Source: Mactra quadrangularis (taxonomy: Eukaryota > Mollusca > Bivalvia > Venerida > Mactridae). From it: a stretch of DNA of 64,000 nucleotides. The notes under the pieces are model-generated. The model was given only the letters and a program-made list of their open reading frames with translations. It made no database searches and was not told the origin of the DNA. Of this stretch, positions 36,711 through 49,024 are shown one piece after another. Positions within the stretch are counted from its first letter, which is position 1. The number at the start of each line of letters is the position of its first letter. The DNA lies in the NCBI GenBank assembly GCA_025267735.1, contig CM046294.1, forward strand, positions 31,465,222-31,529,221, given 5' to 3'. Position numbers and translations under genes: made by a program.

Positions 36711-36953
36711 TTGTTTTTGTTTTGTTTAGTTTTTGTTTTTAACGTCGTATTCAACACATATATAGGTCATATATACGACGTCCAGCTCTTCTTACTATAG
36801 GTTTCTTGGACACCTTTCTATCACCAGTACTAACTTACCCTACTACGAGGCCGACAATTCATGTGTAGGGTATGACCTGCCGCGACCAGGTTTTGAACCC
36901 GTGATCTCCAGATTTGAAGTCAGACATGCTAACCACTACGCCACGTCCGCGGC
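36711..36953 (-). mobile_element. tRNA-headed SINE, family III, with target duplication
   Basis: On the minus strand the head is GCCGCGGACGTGGCGTAGTGG with a B box-like GGGTTCAAAACC; the body includes AAGAGCTGGACGTCGTATAT and ends AACGTTAAA-type A-rich sequence. A perfect 14-bp target duplication TTACAATATTGTAT flanks it (36697-36710 and 36954-36967), direct evidence of target-primed insertion. Confidence 0.92.
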
Positions 36954-37340
36954 TTACAATATTGTATAAAATATCGTATAAGTCCTCTTTCAAATATTAT
37001 TTTCTATTATATCTACAGCGCCATCCAAAATTACCTTTACACTTTTAAAAAACCTGGTTTTTCATTAACACCATTAAATCTTATTTCATATGTATTTATG
37101 CATTAATTGGTAAAGTGTTAACAGATCATAACATTTGAAAGAAGAGCAATGATACTTTATACAACTGTAATTTTTATACATGTACATGTATCTGAATATA
37201 TGTTTTTTATAATATCTATCAAGTATTGGTAAAAAATTAATCAAATTAGTATTAATGATAAACATTTTTTTTTAAATTTTAAGGTAATTTTAGATGACAC
37301 TGTATTCTACATGGACATAGTACAATCACTTTATACATAC

Positions 37341-37475
37341 CTCAATTTCCTGTTTCATAGATTCTGTTATTATATGCCTACTAAATAAAAGATCAACAAG
37401 ATCTTGAGGATTTGCTATATTACGAATAATAGCAGTTCTTTTTGTCCGTAATACTTCTCTATGGATCTCATCCAT
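37341..37475 (-). CDS. Caspase A exon 1 (start and CARD N-terminal half)
   Basis: 45 codons from the ATG at 37475-37473: MDEIHREVLRTKR..., then PQDLVDLLFSRHIITESMK, helices 1-3 of a CARD. The start is chosen because the ATG is one base inside an exon whose acceptor, TTATTCCAG, ends at 37477, so an untranslated first exon lies upstream. The donor GTATGT begins at 37340; the junction to exon 2 is phase 0. Confidence 0.87.
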
Positions 37476-38000
37476 CCTGGAATAAATTTATAAAACAGTT
37501 CTGGGAAGAGCCTGGGTCCCAAATTTAGGGAGAAGTGACTTCTACCGCCCAGCAATTTAGGAAGAAGTGCAGTGATGTAGGGGAGAAGTTGGGAGGAAAG
37601 ACAAGCGGAAAAAGTTCAGTGAATCAAATGGAATGTTTTGAACAGTATTTACAAATCTGCTCAAATGCAAACTTTTCTAGAACTTCTATCCTTTAAATAC
37701 ATGTAATTAGTAAAACACTTAGTAAATAATACGTCTGCTGTAACTCCCATGTAGTGTGTGTGAGTATTCTTAACTATAAGATAATTAATAAATACTATAC
37801 CAATACAAAATAGTTTCATTTGACCCAATTAACTCGTTTGGCACAACCTCGGCGATCGTCCACGAAGATATACCTCGGAAATCAAACGTAGTAAGAATAC
37901 AACTAGGTTATAAGGTCCGACGACAGTCATTTTCATGTCAACATTTAATAATGACATTGTTATGTGCTTTATCACATCATTTAATCAATACAATGTCTCA

Positions 38001-38190
38001 CCAATAATGTCGATTTTCCTCCATTGATTAGATAATATGGAGAAGTTTCCGGCCTTGTGGAAGGGTAGGTGAGTACTGGTTATAGACAATGGTCCAGGAA
38101 AGCTATGTTAGGTGCGCTGGACGCCGTGAAATGACCTAAATTGTGTTGATACGGCGTTAACTCCAATAAATAAATAAAATAAATAAAATA
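38001..38190 (+). mobile_element. 5'-truncated SINE, family II
   Basis: Body and tail only (TCGATTTTCCTCCATTGATT to ...GGCGTTAACTCC plus (AAAT)n); the tRNA head is missing. It lies upstream of the first caspase coding exon. Confidence 0.85.
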
Positions 38191-38529
38191 AGTCTCACAC
38201 GTTTGTACTTCTGTGTAGTTCAGACTATATTACCACAGAAACAAAATTTCTATATCTACTTTTTCACCTTACAATATCCGAGGTTTATCTGCTTAGAAGA
38301 CCGCCGAGGTTGTTCCGAATGAGTTAATTGGGCCAAATGAAACTATTCTGTATCGGTACTGCAGTATAGTATTTATTATTTTATTATCAATCTCCTGTAA
38401 TTTAATGATATTTTTAATTTCACACAACTTTCACTTCAGACAAATGGAGTAAAAGAAAGTAACAGAAGCAGACATAGATCTGCTTTAGAAGTGTGCAAGC
38501 TTAGCTAGTTTTTTCTCAGCTAGATTTTA

Positions 38530-39353
38530 ATACAATACAATACAATACAGTACAGTACAGTACAGTACAGTACAGTACAGTACAGTACAGTACAGTACAG
38601 CACAGCACAACACAGCACAGCACAACACAGCACAGCACAGCACAGCACAGCATAGCACAACACAACACAGCACAGCACAGCACAGCACAGAGCACAGAAC
38701 ACAGAGCCCAGCCCAGCCCAGCCCAGCCCAGCCCAGCCCAGCCTAGCCCAGCCCAGCCCAGCACAGCCCAGCCCAGCACAGCACAGCCCAGCACAGCCCA
38801 GCCCAGCACAGCACAGCACAGCACAGAACACAGCACACAGCACAGCCCAGCCCAGCCCAGCCCAGCCCAGTCCAGCCCAGCCCAGCCCAGCCCAGCACAG
38901 CACAGCACAGCCCAGCCCAGCCCAGCCCAGCACAGCACAGCCCAGCCCAGCCCAGCCCAGCCCAGCACAGCACAGCACAGCACAGCAGAGCACAGAACAC
39001 AGAACACAGCACACAGCACAGCCCAGCCCAGCCCAGCCCAGCCCAGCCCAGCCCAGCCCAGCCCAGCCCAGCCCAGCCCAGCCCAGCCCAGCCCAGCACG
39101 GCCCAGCCCAGCCCAGCACAGCACAGCACAGCACAGCACAGAGCACAGAACACAGAGCACAGCCCAGCCCAGCCCAGCCCAGCCCAGCCCAGCCCAGCAC
39201 AGCACAGCACAGCCCAGCCCAGCCCAGCCCAGCCCAGCCCAGCCCAGCCCAGCACAGCACAGCACAGCACAACACAACACAACACAACACAACACAACAC
39301 AGCACAATGCAACACAACACAGCACAACACAACACAATACAATACAATACAAT
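38530..39353. repeat. Pentanucleotide satellite, G-quadruplex-prone
   Basis: ~824 bp of five-base units: CAGTA and CAATA at the edges, CAGCA and CAGCC blocks inside. Interruptions built on CAGAGCACAGAACACAGAG recur about every 150 bp (near 38690, 38825, 38990, 39140). The minus strand reads GGGCTGGGCTGGGCTGGG over long runs. All reading frames are open but this is not a gene. It lies ~1.05 kb 5' of caspase A exon 1, with the G-rich strand being the gene's sense strand. Confidence 0.95.
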
Positions 39354-39931
39354 ATTTCTTTATTTAACATAATCTAAATACACATTAATGCCTTAAACTA
39401 AGCAAACATGAACATGAGAGAACATGAAACAGACAAATAAATAAAACAACAACAAAAAGGAAGGGAAAAAACCACATACAATAGGAAAATGAATGGAATC
39501 AAAATGAAATCAAAATTAAAACTAAATACCTAAATTCGTTCTTTAAATGCTGCATGGATAAAATTAGCTTATCTTTAAAGTACCTTCCTTATTAGAGTGC
39601 ATTAAAATATTAAACTTATAAATTTATTGTTGGTCACATAGCACACTTTCTTGTTTTATTTGATTGTCAGGATTTTTAGATAACCTTTTTATGGCAGTTT
39701 TTAGGCCAGAAACAGTCCAGGATCAGCAGCCTACAAATCATATCTTTTATCATTTGTTATAAAATTTTAATTGTCTATGTATTTACATATTCATTTATAT
39801 TGATCACAATGTTTTGTTGTATGTGACCTTCGATTAATATTAGTTTAAACTTTAAAACAGAACAGATCAGAACATATCTTTTATTATGTCATAGTTTACA
39901 TTGTAAATACATGTGAACAAATTATAACATA
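39354..39931. other. Possible retroelement 3' end beside the satellite
   Basis: Directly after the pentamers comes ATTTCTTTATTTAACATA, complementary to an AAATAAAGAAAT polyadenylation-like end. No coding frame is recognised in the following ~570 bp. Confidence 0.35.
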
Positions 39932-40220
39932 AATAAAATAATGATTTGGAGTTAACGCCGTATCAACACAATTTAGGTCATTTCACGGCGTCCAGCCCAC
40001 CTAACCTAGCTTTCCTGGACCATTGTCTATAACCAGTACTCACCTACCCTTCCACAAGGCCGGAAACTTCTCCATATTATCTAATCAATGGAAGAAAATC
40101 GACATTACTGTCAAATTTCATGGAAGGGTACAACCTCCCCGGGTGGGATTCGAACCCGCACCCCCTCGGGCACGAGTATCCAAATCCCTGCGTGCTACCA
40201 ACTGCGCTATCGACCCGGGT
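39932..40220 (-). mobile_element. tRNA-headed SINE, family II
   Basis: A full-length minus-strand copy with head at 40220-40145 (CCCGGGTCGATAGCGCAGTT) and GGCGTTAACTCC at the left end. Confidence 0.88.
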
Positions 40221-41164
40221 TATAACATAAATACATGAATACAACATGTCGTAATAATTTTAAATGTTACGAATTGATTTTTATAACTACAAACATAATA
40301 AATGCAAGTTACAGGATTGTCAAGTGTGGGGGATGGTGGTGCAAAAATTACAAAAAAAATTAAGGATAAGACCAAAAATACTATTGTCCTAAATTTTTGC
40401 TACTGTTTAAAAAGTAGAGCAATAAGCTCAGTGTATTGGAGTGAGTGTGTACTGCTATTTTGTCGAATGCATACACCTAGTACATTGTGCGAGAATCACA
40501 ATTGTATCATGACATTTTGGTTTATCTATATATTTTATTTGGTTTAACTTACAATAATGCTATCATGTTGTAAAAGCTTACATAAGCTTACGTTTGTTGT
40601 TAAATTGTCTAGCTGACTTAAAATAAAATTTATCTGATCTTATATTAAATGCTTCTATAATTGGGATACTTTTGTAGTCACCAAAATTTTTTATTCACCG
40701 ATAATTAGATTACATTTTGCTATATGTGACAAATGTGACAAAGTTATCATGATTAAAAAGAAATCAATTAAAAAACGTTGTGGCATAAACTGGGTAATTC
40801 CCACCAGAAGTTATAAAAAAAATAAGTAGAAATGAAAGTGACTCAGAGTTTCATAAATAAAGAAAATGATAATGAATTTTATCAATTAAAATTGAGCCCA
40901 GATTAATACCCCAAATTTGATGAGTAACGTGAATTAAAAGTATTTTAGTAAGTAGATGTCTTACCTTTATAATCTAAACTATACTAACAATTGAAGGCCT
41001 CAGACCACAGTTATTTTCACTCTATGTTCTATATAAACACCATCACATGTGGAACATTGACTCAATCTCTAAGCAACTTGAGATCACCTGTAATTATAGA
41101 AAAATCCAAGAGAAATAATTCCGGCTACATGAAACTAGGTGTCAATCAGCATTCTTTTCCGGCA
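40221..41164. other. Spacer with no recognised feature
   Basis: AT-rich, no gene or repeat recognised. Confidence 0.4.
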
Positions 41165-41173
41165 TTTCAGTTC

Positions 41174-44100
41174 GGGATTCAATGTTTCTCAACCGATTTT
41201 CGTCGATTTCATGCCAACCGATTTTTGATGAAAGTAGTAATACACAAATGAATATAATTAAAATTAAATTTGCTTATTCTATCTTAGAATTGACTTTAAT
41301 GTAAATGTTAACGTATTGTTTGTAAAATATAACTGTTTTCTAAATACCAAATGCTCAAAATCAACACATGTAGACAAAAAGTGTAGGAACTATTTGACAT
41401 AAAAACCACGCCTACCTAGTTAGAAATGTTTATACCCCGGTTTCAAAGAAAATAATTTGCGGTAATTATTGAAAGAAACTGGAAATAAAAGTTACTGTTC
41501 TTGATAAGATTGTCGAAAATCATATTTAAGAATATATTATTACAGGAACACATAAATGTATACACATTCACGCATACAATGTCATAAGCTCTGTTAACAA
41601 GTCGACACTAATAACATAATGGAGTTAACTACGATAAAAAGCGGTTTAAGTATATTTATCAGTACCATTAGTTGGGAGAGAAACATAAGCAAATAAAGGA
41701 TTTCTAGCTGGGGGAGCTATAATGAACAAGAGACTATAGTCTTACCTATACGTAACTAATATTTTTCTATTTTTAGAGATGGATGCCATCTGACTTTTGA
41801 CGATTTGTAGAAGTTAGATACCAACCGATTTTGGTCGATTTGTAGAGTCCTGATTCCAGCCATTTTTATGACTATTTGTGGAGTGTGGATGCCAACCGAT
41901 TTTCGTCCATTTGTAAAATTTGCATGCCAAGTGGTGTTTGACGATTTTAATCAGTTTGAGTCACAACTGATGATGGTCCATTGTAGATTGTTAATGCCAA
42001 CCGATTTGAAGATAGTAGATTTATAGTATAGATGGCAACCGATTTTCGTTGATTTCTAGTGTCTAGATAAAAACTGGATAAAAACTTTGGATCCAACCGA
42101 TTATCGTCTCTTTGTAGCGTTTAGATGACAACCGATTTTCGATTATTTGTTCAGTATATCCCAACCAATTTTTGTAGTTTTGTTTAGCTGGGAACCCAAC
42201 CGAGTTTGTTTTTTTTGAAATTGCATCCCAACCGATTTTGGTCGATTTGTGAACTCAGATAGCAACCGATTTTTGTCGTTTTGTGGAGTCAGAATGCCAA
42301 CCGATTTTGGTAGTTTTGTTTGGCTTGGATCCAAACCGGTTTGATCGATTTGGAGCTGCTAGTTGCCAACTGATTTTCGTCTATTTGTTCAGTCTGAATG
42401 CCAACCGATTTTCGTCGTTTTTTAGGGGTAAGGTGCCAACCGATTTTCGTCTATTTGTTCAGTCTGAATGCCAACCGATTTTCGTGTATTTGTTTGGTCT
42501 AAATGCCAACCGATTTTGGTAGATTAAAGAAGTCAAGATCCTAATCAATTGTGTCTATTTGATCAGTGTTAATGCTAACCGAATTTGGTAGATTTTTGAA
42601 GTCAAGATGCCAACCGATTTTCATCGCTTTGTAGCTGCTAGATGCCAGCCGATTTTCGTCTGTTTGTTCAGTCTGAATGCAAACCGATTTTCGTCGTTTT
42701 TTAGGGGTAAGATGCCAACCGATTTTCGTCTATTTGTTCCGTCTAAATGCCAACCGATTTTCGTCTATTTGTTCAGTCTGAATGCCAACCGATTTTCGTC
42801 GTTTTTTAGGGGTAAGATGCCAACCGATTTTCGTCTATTTGTTCCGTCAAAATGTCAACCGATTTTCGTCATTTTTTAGGGGTAAGATGCCAACCGATTT
42901 TTGTCCATTTGTTCCGTCTAAATGCCAACCGTTTTTCGTCGTTTTGTTTAGCTTGGATCCCAACCGATTCTCGTCTATATGTAGCTGCTAGATGCCAACC
43001 GATTTTCGTCTATTTGTTCAGTCTGAATGCCAACCGATTTTCGTCGTTTTTTAGCGTTAAGATGCCAACCGATTTTCGTCTATTTGTACCGTCTAAATGC
43101 CAACCGATTTTCGTCTATTTGTTTCGTCTAAATGCCAACCGTTTTTCGTCGTTTTGTTTAGCTTGGATCCCAACCGATTCTCGTCTATATGTAGCTGCTA
43201 GATGCCAACCGATTTTCATCTATTTGTTCAGTCTGAATGCCAACCGATTTTCGTCGTTTTTTAGCGGTAAGATGCCAACCGATTTTCGTCTATTTGTTCC
43301 GTCTAAATGCCAACCGATTTTCGTCTATTTGTTCAGTCTGAATGCCAACCGTTTTTCGTCTATTTGTTCGGTCTAAATGCCAACCGATTTTGGTAGATTA
43401 AATTTGGTTTATTAAAACTACCAAAATCGGTTGGCATTCAGACTCCACAAAACGACAAAAATTGGTTGGCATCTAGACATTATACGTAGTAATCAACCAA
43501 AATAGGTTGACATAATGACTCTCCAAATGAGGGCATTTAGACTGAACAAATAGACAAAAATCGGTTGGCATCTAGCCGCATTAAATAGACCAAAATCGTT
43601 TGGGATTCAAGCTCAACAAAGTAACTAAACTCAGTTGATATTAGGATGGAACAAATAGAATAAAATCGGTTGGCATCAAACCCCTACAAAACGACGAAAA
43701 TCGGTTGGCATTTAGACGGTACAAATAGACGAAAATCGGTTGGCATTTAAACGGAAGAAATAGACGAAAATCGGTTGGCATTTAGACGGAACAAATAGAC
43801 GAAAATCGGTTGGCATCTAGCAGCTACATATAGACGAGAATCGGTTGGGATCCAAGCTAAACAAAACGACGAAAAACGGTTGGCATTTAGACGGAACAAA
43901 TAGACGAAAATCGGTTGGCATCTAACCGCTAAAAAACGACAAAAATCGGTTGGCATTCACACTGAACAAATAGACGAAAATCGGTTGGCATCTAGCAGCT
44001 ACATACAGACGAGAATCGGTTGGGATCCATGCTAAACAAAGCGACGAAAATCGGTTGGCATTTAGACTAAACAAATAAAAGATAACAGTTGTCATCTAAC

Positions 44101-47100
44101 CCCTAAAAAACGACAAAAACGGTTGGCATTTAGACGGAACAAATAGACGAAAATCGGTTGGCATTTAGACCGAACAAATAGACGAAAATCGGTTGGCATT
44201 CAGACTGAACAAATAGACGAAAATCGATTTGCATCTTTCCGCTAAAAAACGACGAAAATCGGTTGGCATTCAGACTGAACAAATAGACGAAAATCGGTTG
44301 GCATCTAGCAGCTACAAAGCGATAAAAATCGGTTGGCATCTTGACTTCAAAAATCTACCAAATTCGGTTATCATTAACACTGTTCAAATAGACACAATTG
44401 ATTAGGATCTTGACTTCTTTAATTTACCAAAATCGGTTGGCATTTAGACGAAACAAATAGACGAAAATCGGTTGGCATTCAGACTGAACAAATTGACGAA
44501 AATCGGTTGGCATCTAGCAGCTACATATAGACGAGAATCGGTTGGGATCCAAGCTAAACAAAACGAAGAAAAACGGTTGGCATTTAGACGAAACAAATAT
44601 ACGAAAATCGGTTGGCATCTAACCGCTAAAAAAACGACAAAAATCGGTTGGCATTCACACTGAACAAATAGACGAAAATCGGTTGGCATCTTACCCCTAA
44701 AAAACGACGAAAATCGGTTGTTATTCAGATGAATAAATAGACGAAAATCGGTTGGCATTTAGACGGAACAAATAGACGAAAATCGGTTGGCATCTAACCG
44801 CTAAAAAACGACGAAAATCGGTTGGCATTCAGACTGAACAAATTGACGAAAATCGGTTGGCATCTAGCAGCTACATATAGACGAGACTCGGTTGGGATCC
44901 AAGCTAACAAAACGACGAAAATCGGTTGGCATTTAGACGGACCAAATAGACGAAAATCAGTTGGCATCTTACCGCTAGAAAACGACAAAAATCGATTGGC
45001 ATTCACACTGAACAAATAGACGAAAATCGGTTGTCATCTAGCAGCTACATATAGACGAGAATCGGTTGGGATCCAAGCTAAACAAAACGACGAAAATCGG
45101 TTGGCATTTAGACTAAACAAATAAAAGACAACGGTTGTCACCTAACCCCTACAAAACGACGAAAAACGGTTGACATTTAGACGGAACAAATAGACGAAAA
45201 TCGGTTGGCATCTTACCGCTAAAAAACGACGAAAATCGATTGGCATTCAGACTGAACAAGTAGACGAAAATCGGTTGGAATTTAGACGGAACAAATAGAC
45301 GAAAATCGGTTGCCATCTTACCCTTAAAAAACGACGAAAATCGGTTGGCATTCAGACTGAACAAATAGACGAAAATCGGTTGGCATCTAGCAGATACAAA
45401 GCGATGAAAATCGGTTGGCATCATGACTTCAAAAATCTACCAAATTCGGTTAGCATTAACACTGATCAAATAGACACCTTGGTTAGGATCTTGACTTCTT
45501 TAATCTACCAAAATCGGTTAGCATTTAGACGGAACAAATAGACGAAAATCGGTTGGCATTCAGACTGAACAAATAAACAAAAAACGGTTGGCATCTTCCC
45601 GCTACATTCGTTTGGCATTTATACCCCTACAAAACGACGAAAATTGATTGGCATTTAGACTGAACAAATAGACGAAAATCGGTTGGGATGCAAACTAAAC
45701 AAAACGACCAAAATCGGTTTGCACTCAGACTCCACATAACGACCAAAAACGGTTGGCATCTAGACACTCGTTATCAACCAAAATCGGTTGGCATTTAGGT
45801 TCTGCAACGGTTGGCATCTAGACTTCACAAAACGACCAAAAGCAGTTGGGATGCAAGCTTAACAAAACAACCAAAACCGGCTGGGATCAAAGCTAAACAA
45901 AACGATGAAAATCTGTGGCCATTTAGACTGGACAAATAAACGAATATCAGTTGGATCTAGCCGTAGCAAATCGACCAAAATCGGCTGGAATGCAAGCTAA
46001 ACAAAACGACCAAAATCGGTTTGCATTTAGACACTAGTAATAAACCAAAATTGATTTGCATCTGTACTTTACAAATAGACATAAATCGGTTGGCTTCTAG
46101 CCGCTTCAAATCGACCAAAATCGGTTGGGATGCAAGCTTAACTAAACGACCAAAATTGGTTGGCATTCCGAATCAACAAAATGACTAAAATCGGTCGGCA
46201 TTTAGACACAAGTATTCAACCCAAATTGATTTGTACCTAGACTCTACAAATAGACGAAAATCGGTTGGCATTTAGACTGAACAAATAGACCAAAATCGGT
46301 TTGGATCTAAGCTAAACAAAACGACCAAAATTGGTTTGGATCTAAACACTAGTAATTGCCCAAAATCGGTTGGCATTTAGACTATACAAATCTTCCATTC
46401 TCGGCATTAGTGGCTCTACAAATCGACGAAAATCGGTTGGCATCCAGATCGCGCAAATTTCTTGGAATCGGTGAACGTCCTTATTCTCGAAATATCAAAA
46501 AATTCGGTTATCAAGTACACATGTATTTTCTACAATTGGAACGGTTAACATCCACACTCAACAAATTATTCTTTTATCGGTTAACATCCAGAATCTACAA
46601 ATTTTCTAAAAATTGTTTGCCAAATAAACCCTACAATCGACCAAAATCGATTGGCATCTTGACTCTACTTTGCATCCAGAATCTACAAATGGACCAAAAT
46701 TAGTTGGAAACCATCTCATCAATACTTAAAAATCCGTTGGCATCCAAGTTATACAAAACGTCATTTCGTTGGTTCATTTTTACTTAATGAACTGAATAAA
46801 ATTATGCACAAATTAATGTCTAAGGCATTGTAATTATACTCATATCGGTGAAGAAACAAAACTACTTTATTTATGAAATATGTATTATTCAAAAATCTTA
46901 AAAACTACAAAATTGCATGTTGTTATAGTCTAGCGAAGTTCCAATTAATGCTTATTGTCCCTTATACATTAAAATCTGGTCATATTTTCATAGCATGAAA
47001 TTAATTATATAAGTGAACGAGTGTTTTCTAAATGAAATCTTGTTAGACTTGCAGGCCCGTAGGAACCGGGGAGGTTAGGGGGCTTAGGCCTGTACCACTC

Positions 47101-47496
47101 AATTGATTGACACATTCGTGCTTTTTCAACAAAGTCAAAATTGCACGCTATATATATATAACTAAAACTGCCTTGTCAGTCTTAAGCCTGAGAAAAAAGC
47201 GAGAGTTTTTATAGGACAAGACTAGATGTATTAAGTTCTGTTTTCTTCTCCTTGAAAAAATACCCTAAATCTGAAAATGCTTCCTACATGTACGTGCCTG
47301 TCATGTTATACCAAAGACAAATGTGACTGCAGTGCCATATCACCTTACTACCATCTAAATTATACTACAAATGTACTATAAGACAATCCTTTTAAACAGG
47401 AAGGCGGGGCTATGGGCGGTTCTATTATTGGACTACTTTCATCAAAAATCGGTTGGCATGAAATCGACGAAAATCGGTTGAGAAACATTGAACCCC
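41174..47496. mobile_element. Giant fold-back element 1 (6.3 kb)
   Basis: The ends GGGATTCAATGTTTCTC and GAGAAACATTGAACCCC are inverted, and both are flanked by the 9-bp duplication TTTCAGTTC (41165-41173 and 47497-47505). The arms are tandem arrays: left ~41780-43395 with core CCAACCGATTTTCGTC, right ~43415-46760 with the complement. The centre is a ~25-bp spacer at ~43400. Each core is separated by ~19-21 bp drawn from a few recurring variants. Short unique stretches (41240-41770, 46790-47440) lie inside the ends. Only repeat-derived frames are present; there is no transposase. Confidence 0.93.
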
Positions 47497-47505
47497 TTTC
47501 AGTTC

Positions 47506-48219
47506 AGAGAACACATGTTTACATTAGAATGACACTTGGCAGTAATTAGCCGGAAACATGTGCATTTTGTCTTTTAGAAAATCACTCAAAATATAAAAAT
47601 TCACACTAAAACTTCATCAAAGTTTGTATTTGTCAGTTCATTCATATAAATTCTGTCAGAAAATGCCCTTTTTTCCATCTCTTTCATTTCATTCACCCTT
47701 CATATATGGTATTTTACACAGGCACTATTTTATGCGGATTCACTTCCTTATTGTGGTCAACCAAGGGCGGATAACTGTGTTCTGATTCCTGAAATGCTTG
47801 ATCGACAACAGTTCTGTGCAATACGATAGCCTGGTACAACCAATTTTCGATCAGCTAATTGCCGTGAAAGGCATATGTAAGGAACGAACAGCGTCTATAA
47901 ATGCCCAAATACTGTTCAACAACTATTTAGCGCGAAAAACATGCAAAAAATACAACCTTACCTCGCGTCATGTTTTAAATATCCGTTTTCTACGTAACTG
48001 ACCTAATTTTACTAAACCGGAAGTTGCGCAACCTATTTTCGATCAGATGCTGATAAAGTGTACTGCGCGTCATAGATAACGTGACAACATGTCTTAAACC
48101 ATTATTATAGATATTAAACACAATATCTAACTGTCACTAACGAATAAACTTCTCAAAACCTATTTACAGTGTATCCTAATGATAGTTTTTAAAGTTTACA
48201 TGTGGAGGAAACACAGTTG
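47506..48219. other. Spacer between the two fold-back elements
   Basis: About 710 bp of AT-rich sequence with no gene or repeat recognised. Confidence 0.4.
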
Positions 48220-48823
48220 GGGCACAGGATGTATGTGAAGACAGCAGTAACAGCAGTACAGCAGTACAGCCCTCCTGCCAGAATTTTCGGCAGTACAGCA
48301 GTACAGCCCTACTGCCAGAATTTTCGGCAGTACAGCCCTACTGCCAGAATTTTCGGCAGTACAGCCCTACTGCCAGAATTTTCGGCAGTACAGCAGTACA
48401 GCCCTACTGCCAGAATTTTTGGCAGTACAGCAGTAGAGCCTTACTGCCAGAAATTTAGGCAGTACAGCAGTACAGCCATACTGCCAGAATTTTCGGCAGT
48501 ACAGCCTTACTGCTAGAATTTTTCGGCAGTACAGCAGTAAAGCCTTACTGTTAGAATTTTCGGCAGTACAGCATTACTGTTAGAATTTTCGGCAGTAAAA
48601 CCTTACTGTTAGAATTTTCGGCAGTAGGGCAGTACTGTTGCAGACTGCTGTATCATTCTAGCAAATCATTCTTTATTTTGCCTCTCAGAATTCTCAGATC
48701 ATAAAAGTTATATGTTTGAATTCTCTATAAGGTCCAAAATTAAAAAAAAGAACATATAGAGCCAATCTAGGATGTGGGATATGTTAAAATCAATACTATG
48801 AAATATGAAAATAAAAAAAAAGT

Positions 48824-49024
48824 TTGTTTGTTTTAATTGGGTTTAACGTCGCATTCAACTCACATTTAGGTTATACAATGTATATACGACATCCAGCTCT
48901 TCCTACTATAATACCCTACCACGAGACTGACAACTCATGTATAGGGTATGACATCGTACCGCGACCGGACTCGAACCCATGATCTCCGGATTCGAAGTCA
49001 GACATGCTATGCCACTCTGCAGCT
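48824..49024 (-). mobile_element. SINE family III in left arm of fold-back 2
   Basis: A minus-strand family III copy with head near 49024 and tail at 48824. It is the mirror image of the copy at 54821-55030, with matching flanks in both arms. Confidence 0.88.

Larger units (their letters stand above)
5502..37475 (-). other. Caspase A gene locus (CARD initiator caspase)
   Basis: Exons in transcript order are 37475-37341, 35761-35525, 11040-10946, 10549-10343, 8759-8540, 7459-7268, 6442-6333 and 5657-5502. All are open and all junction phases agree, except that exon 2 exits in phase 0 while exon 3 needs phase 1, so an exon of length 3n+1 is missing in the 24.5-kb intron. The protein order is CARD, linker, p20 with His and Cys, intersubunit linker, p10. 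The catalytic domain is closest in motif detail to caspase-8/10 (QACQG, RNGT, GTKCPAL), whereas the prodomain is a CARD as in caspase-2/9. The likely role is an apoptosis or innate-immunity initiator cysteine protease. Confidence 0.88.

Noticed and set aside
38516..39370. Three long overlapping minus-strand open frames (AGLGW/CAVLCC repeats)
   Set aside because: They exist only because the pentanucleotide satellite lacks stop codons in every minus-strand frame.
42283..45424. Many open frames encoding NANRFSSF/MPTDFRLFV-like repeats
   Set aside because: They are translations of the fold-back repeat unit, occur on opposite strands in the two arms, and have no start or splice context.
41780..46760. 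CRISPR-like array (constant core, variable spacers)
   Set aside because: Spacers are a few recurring variants, the array is palindromic with transposon ends, and the DNA is eukaryotic.
48202..48516. QYSPTARIFGST repeat protein
   Set aside because: It is a translation of the GCAGTACAGC minisatellite, mirrored at 55268-55495.
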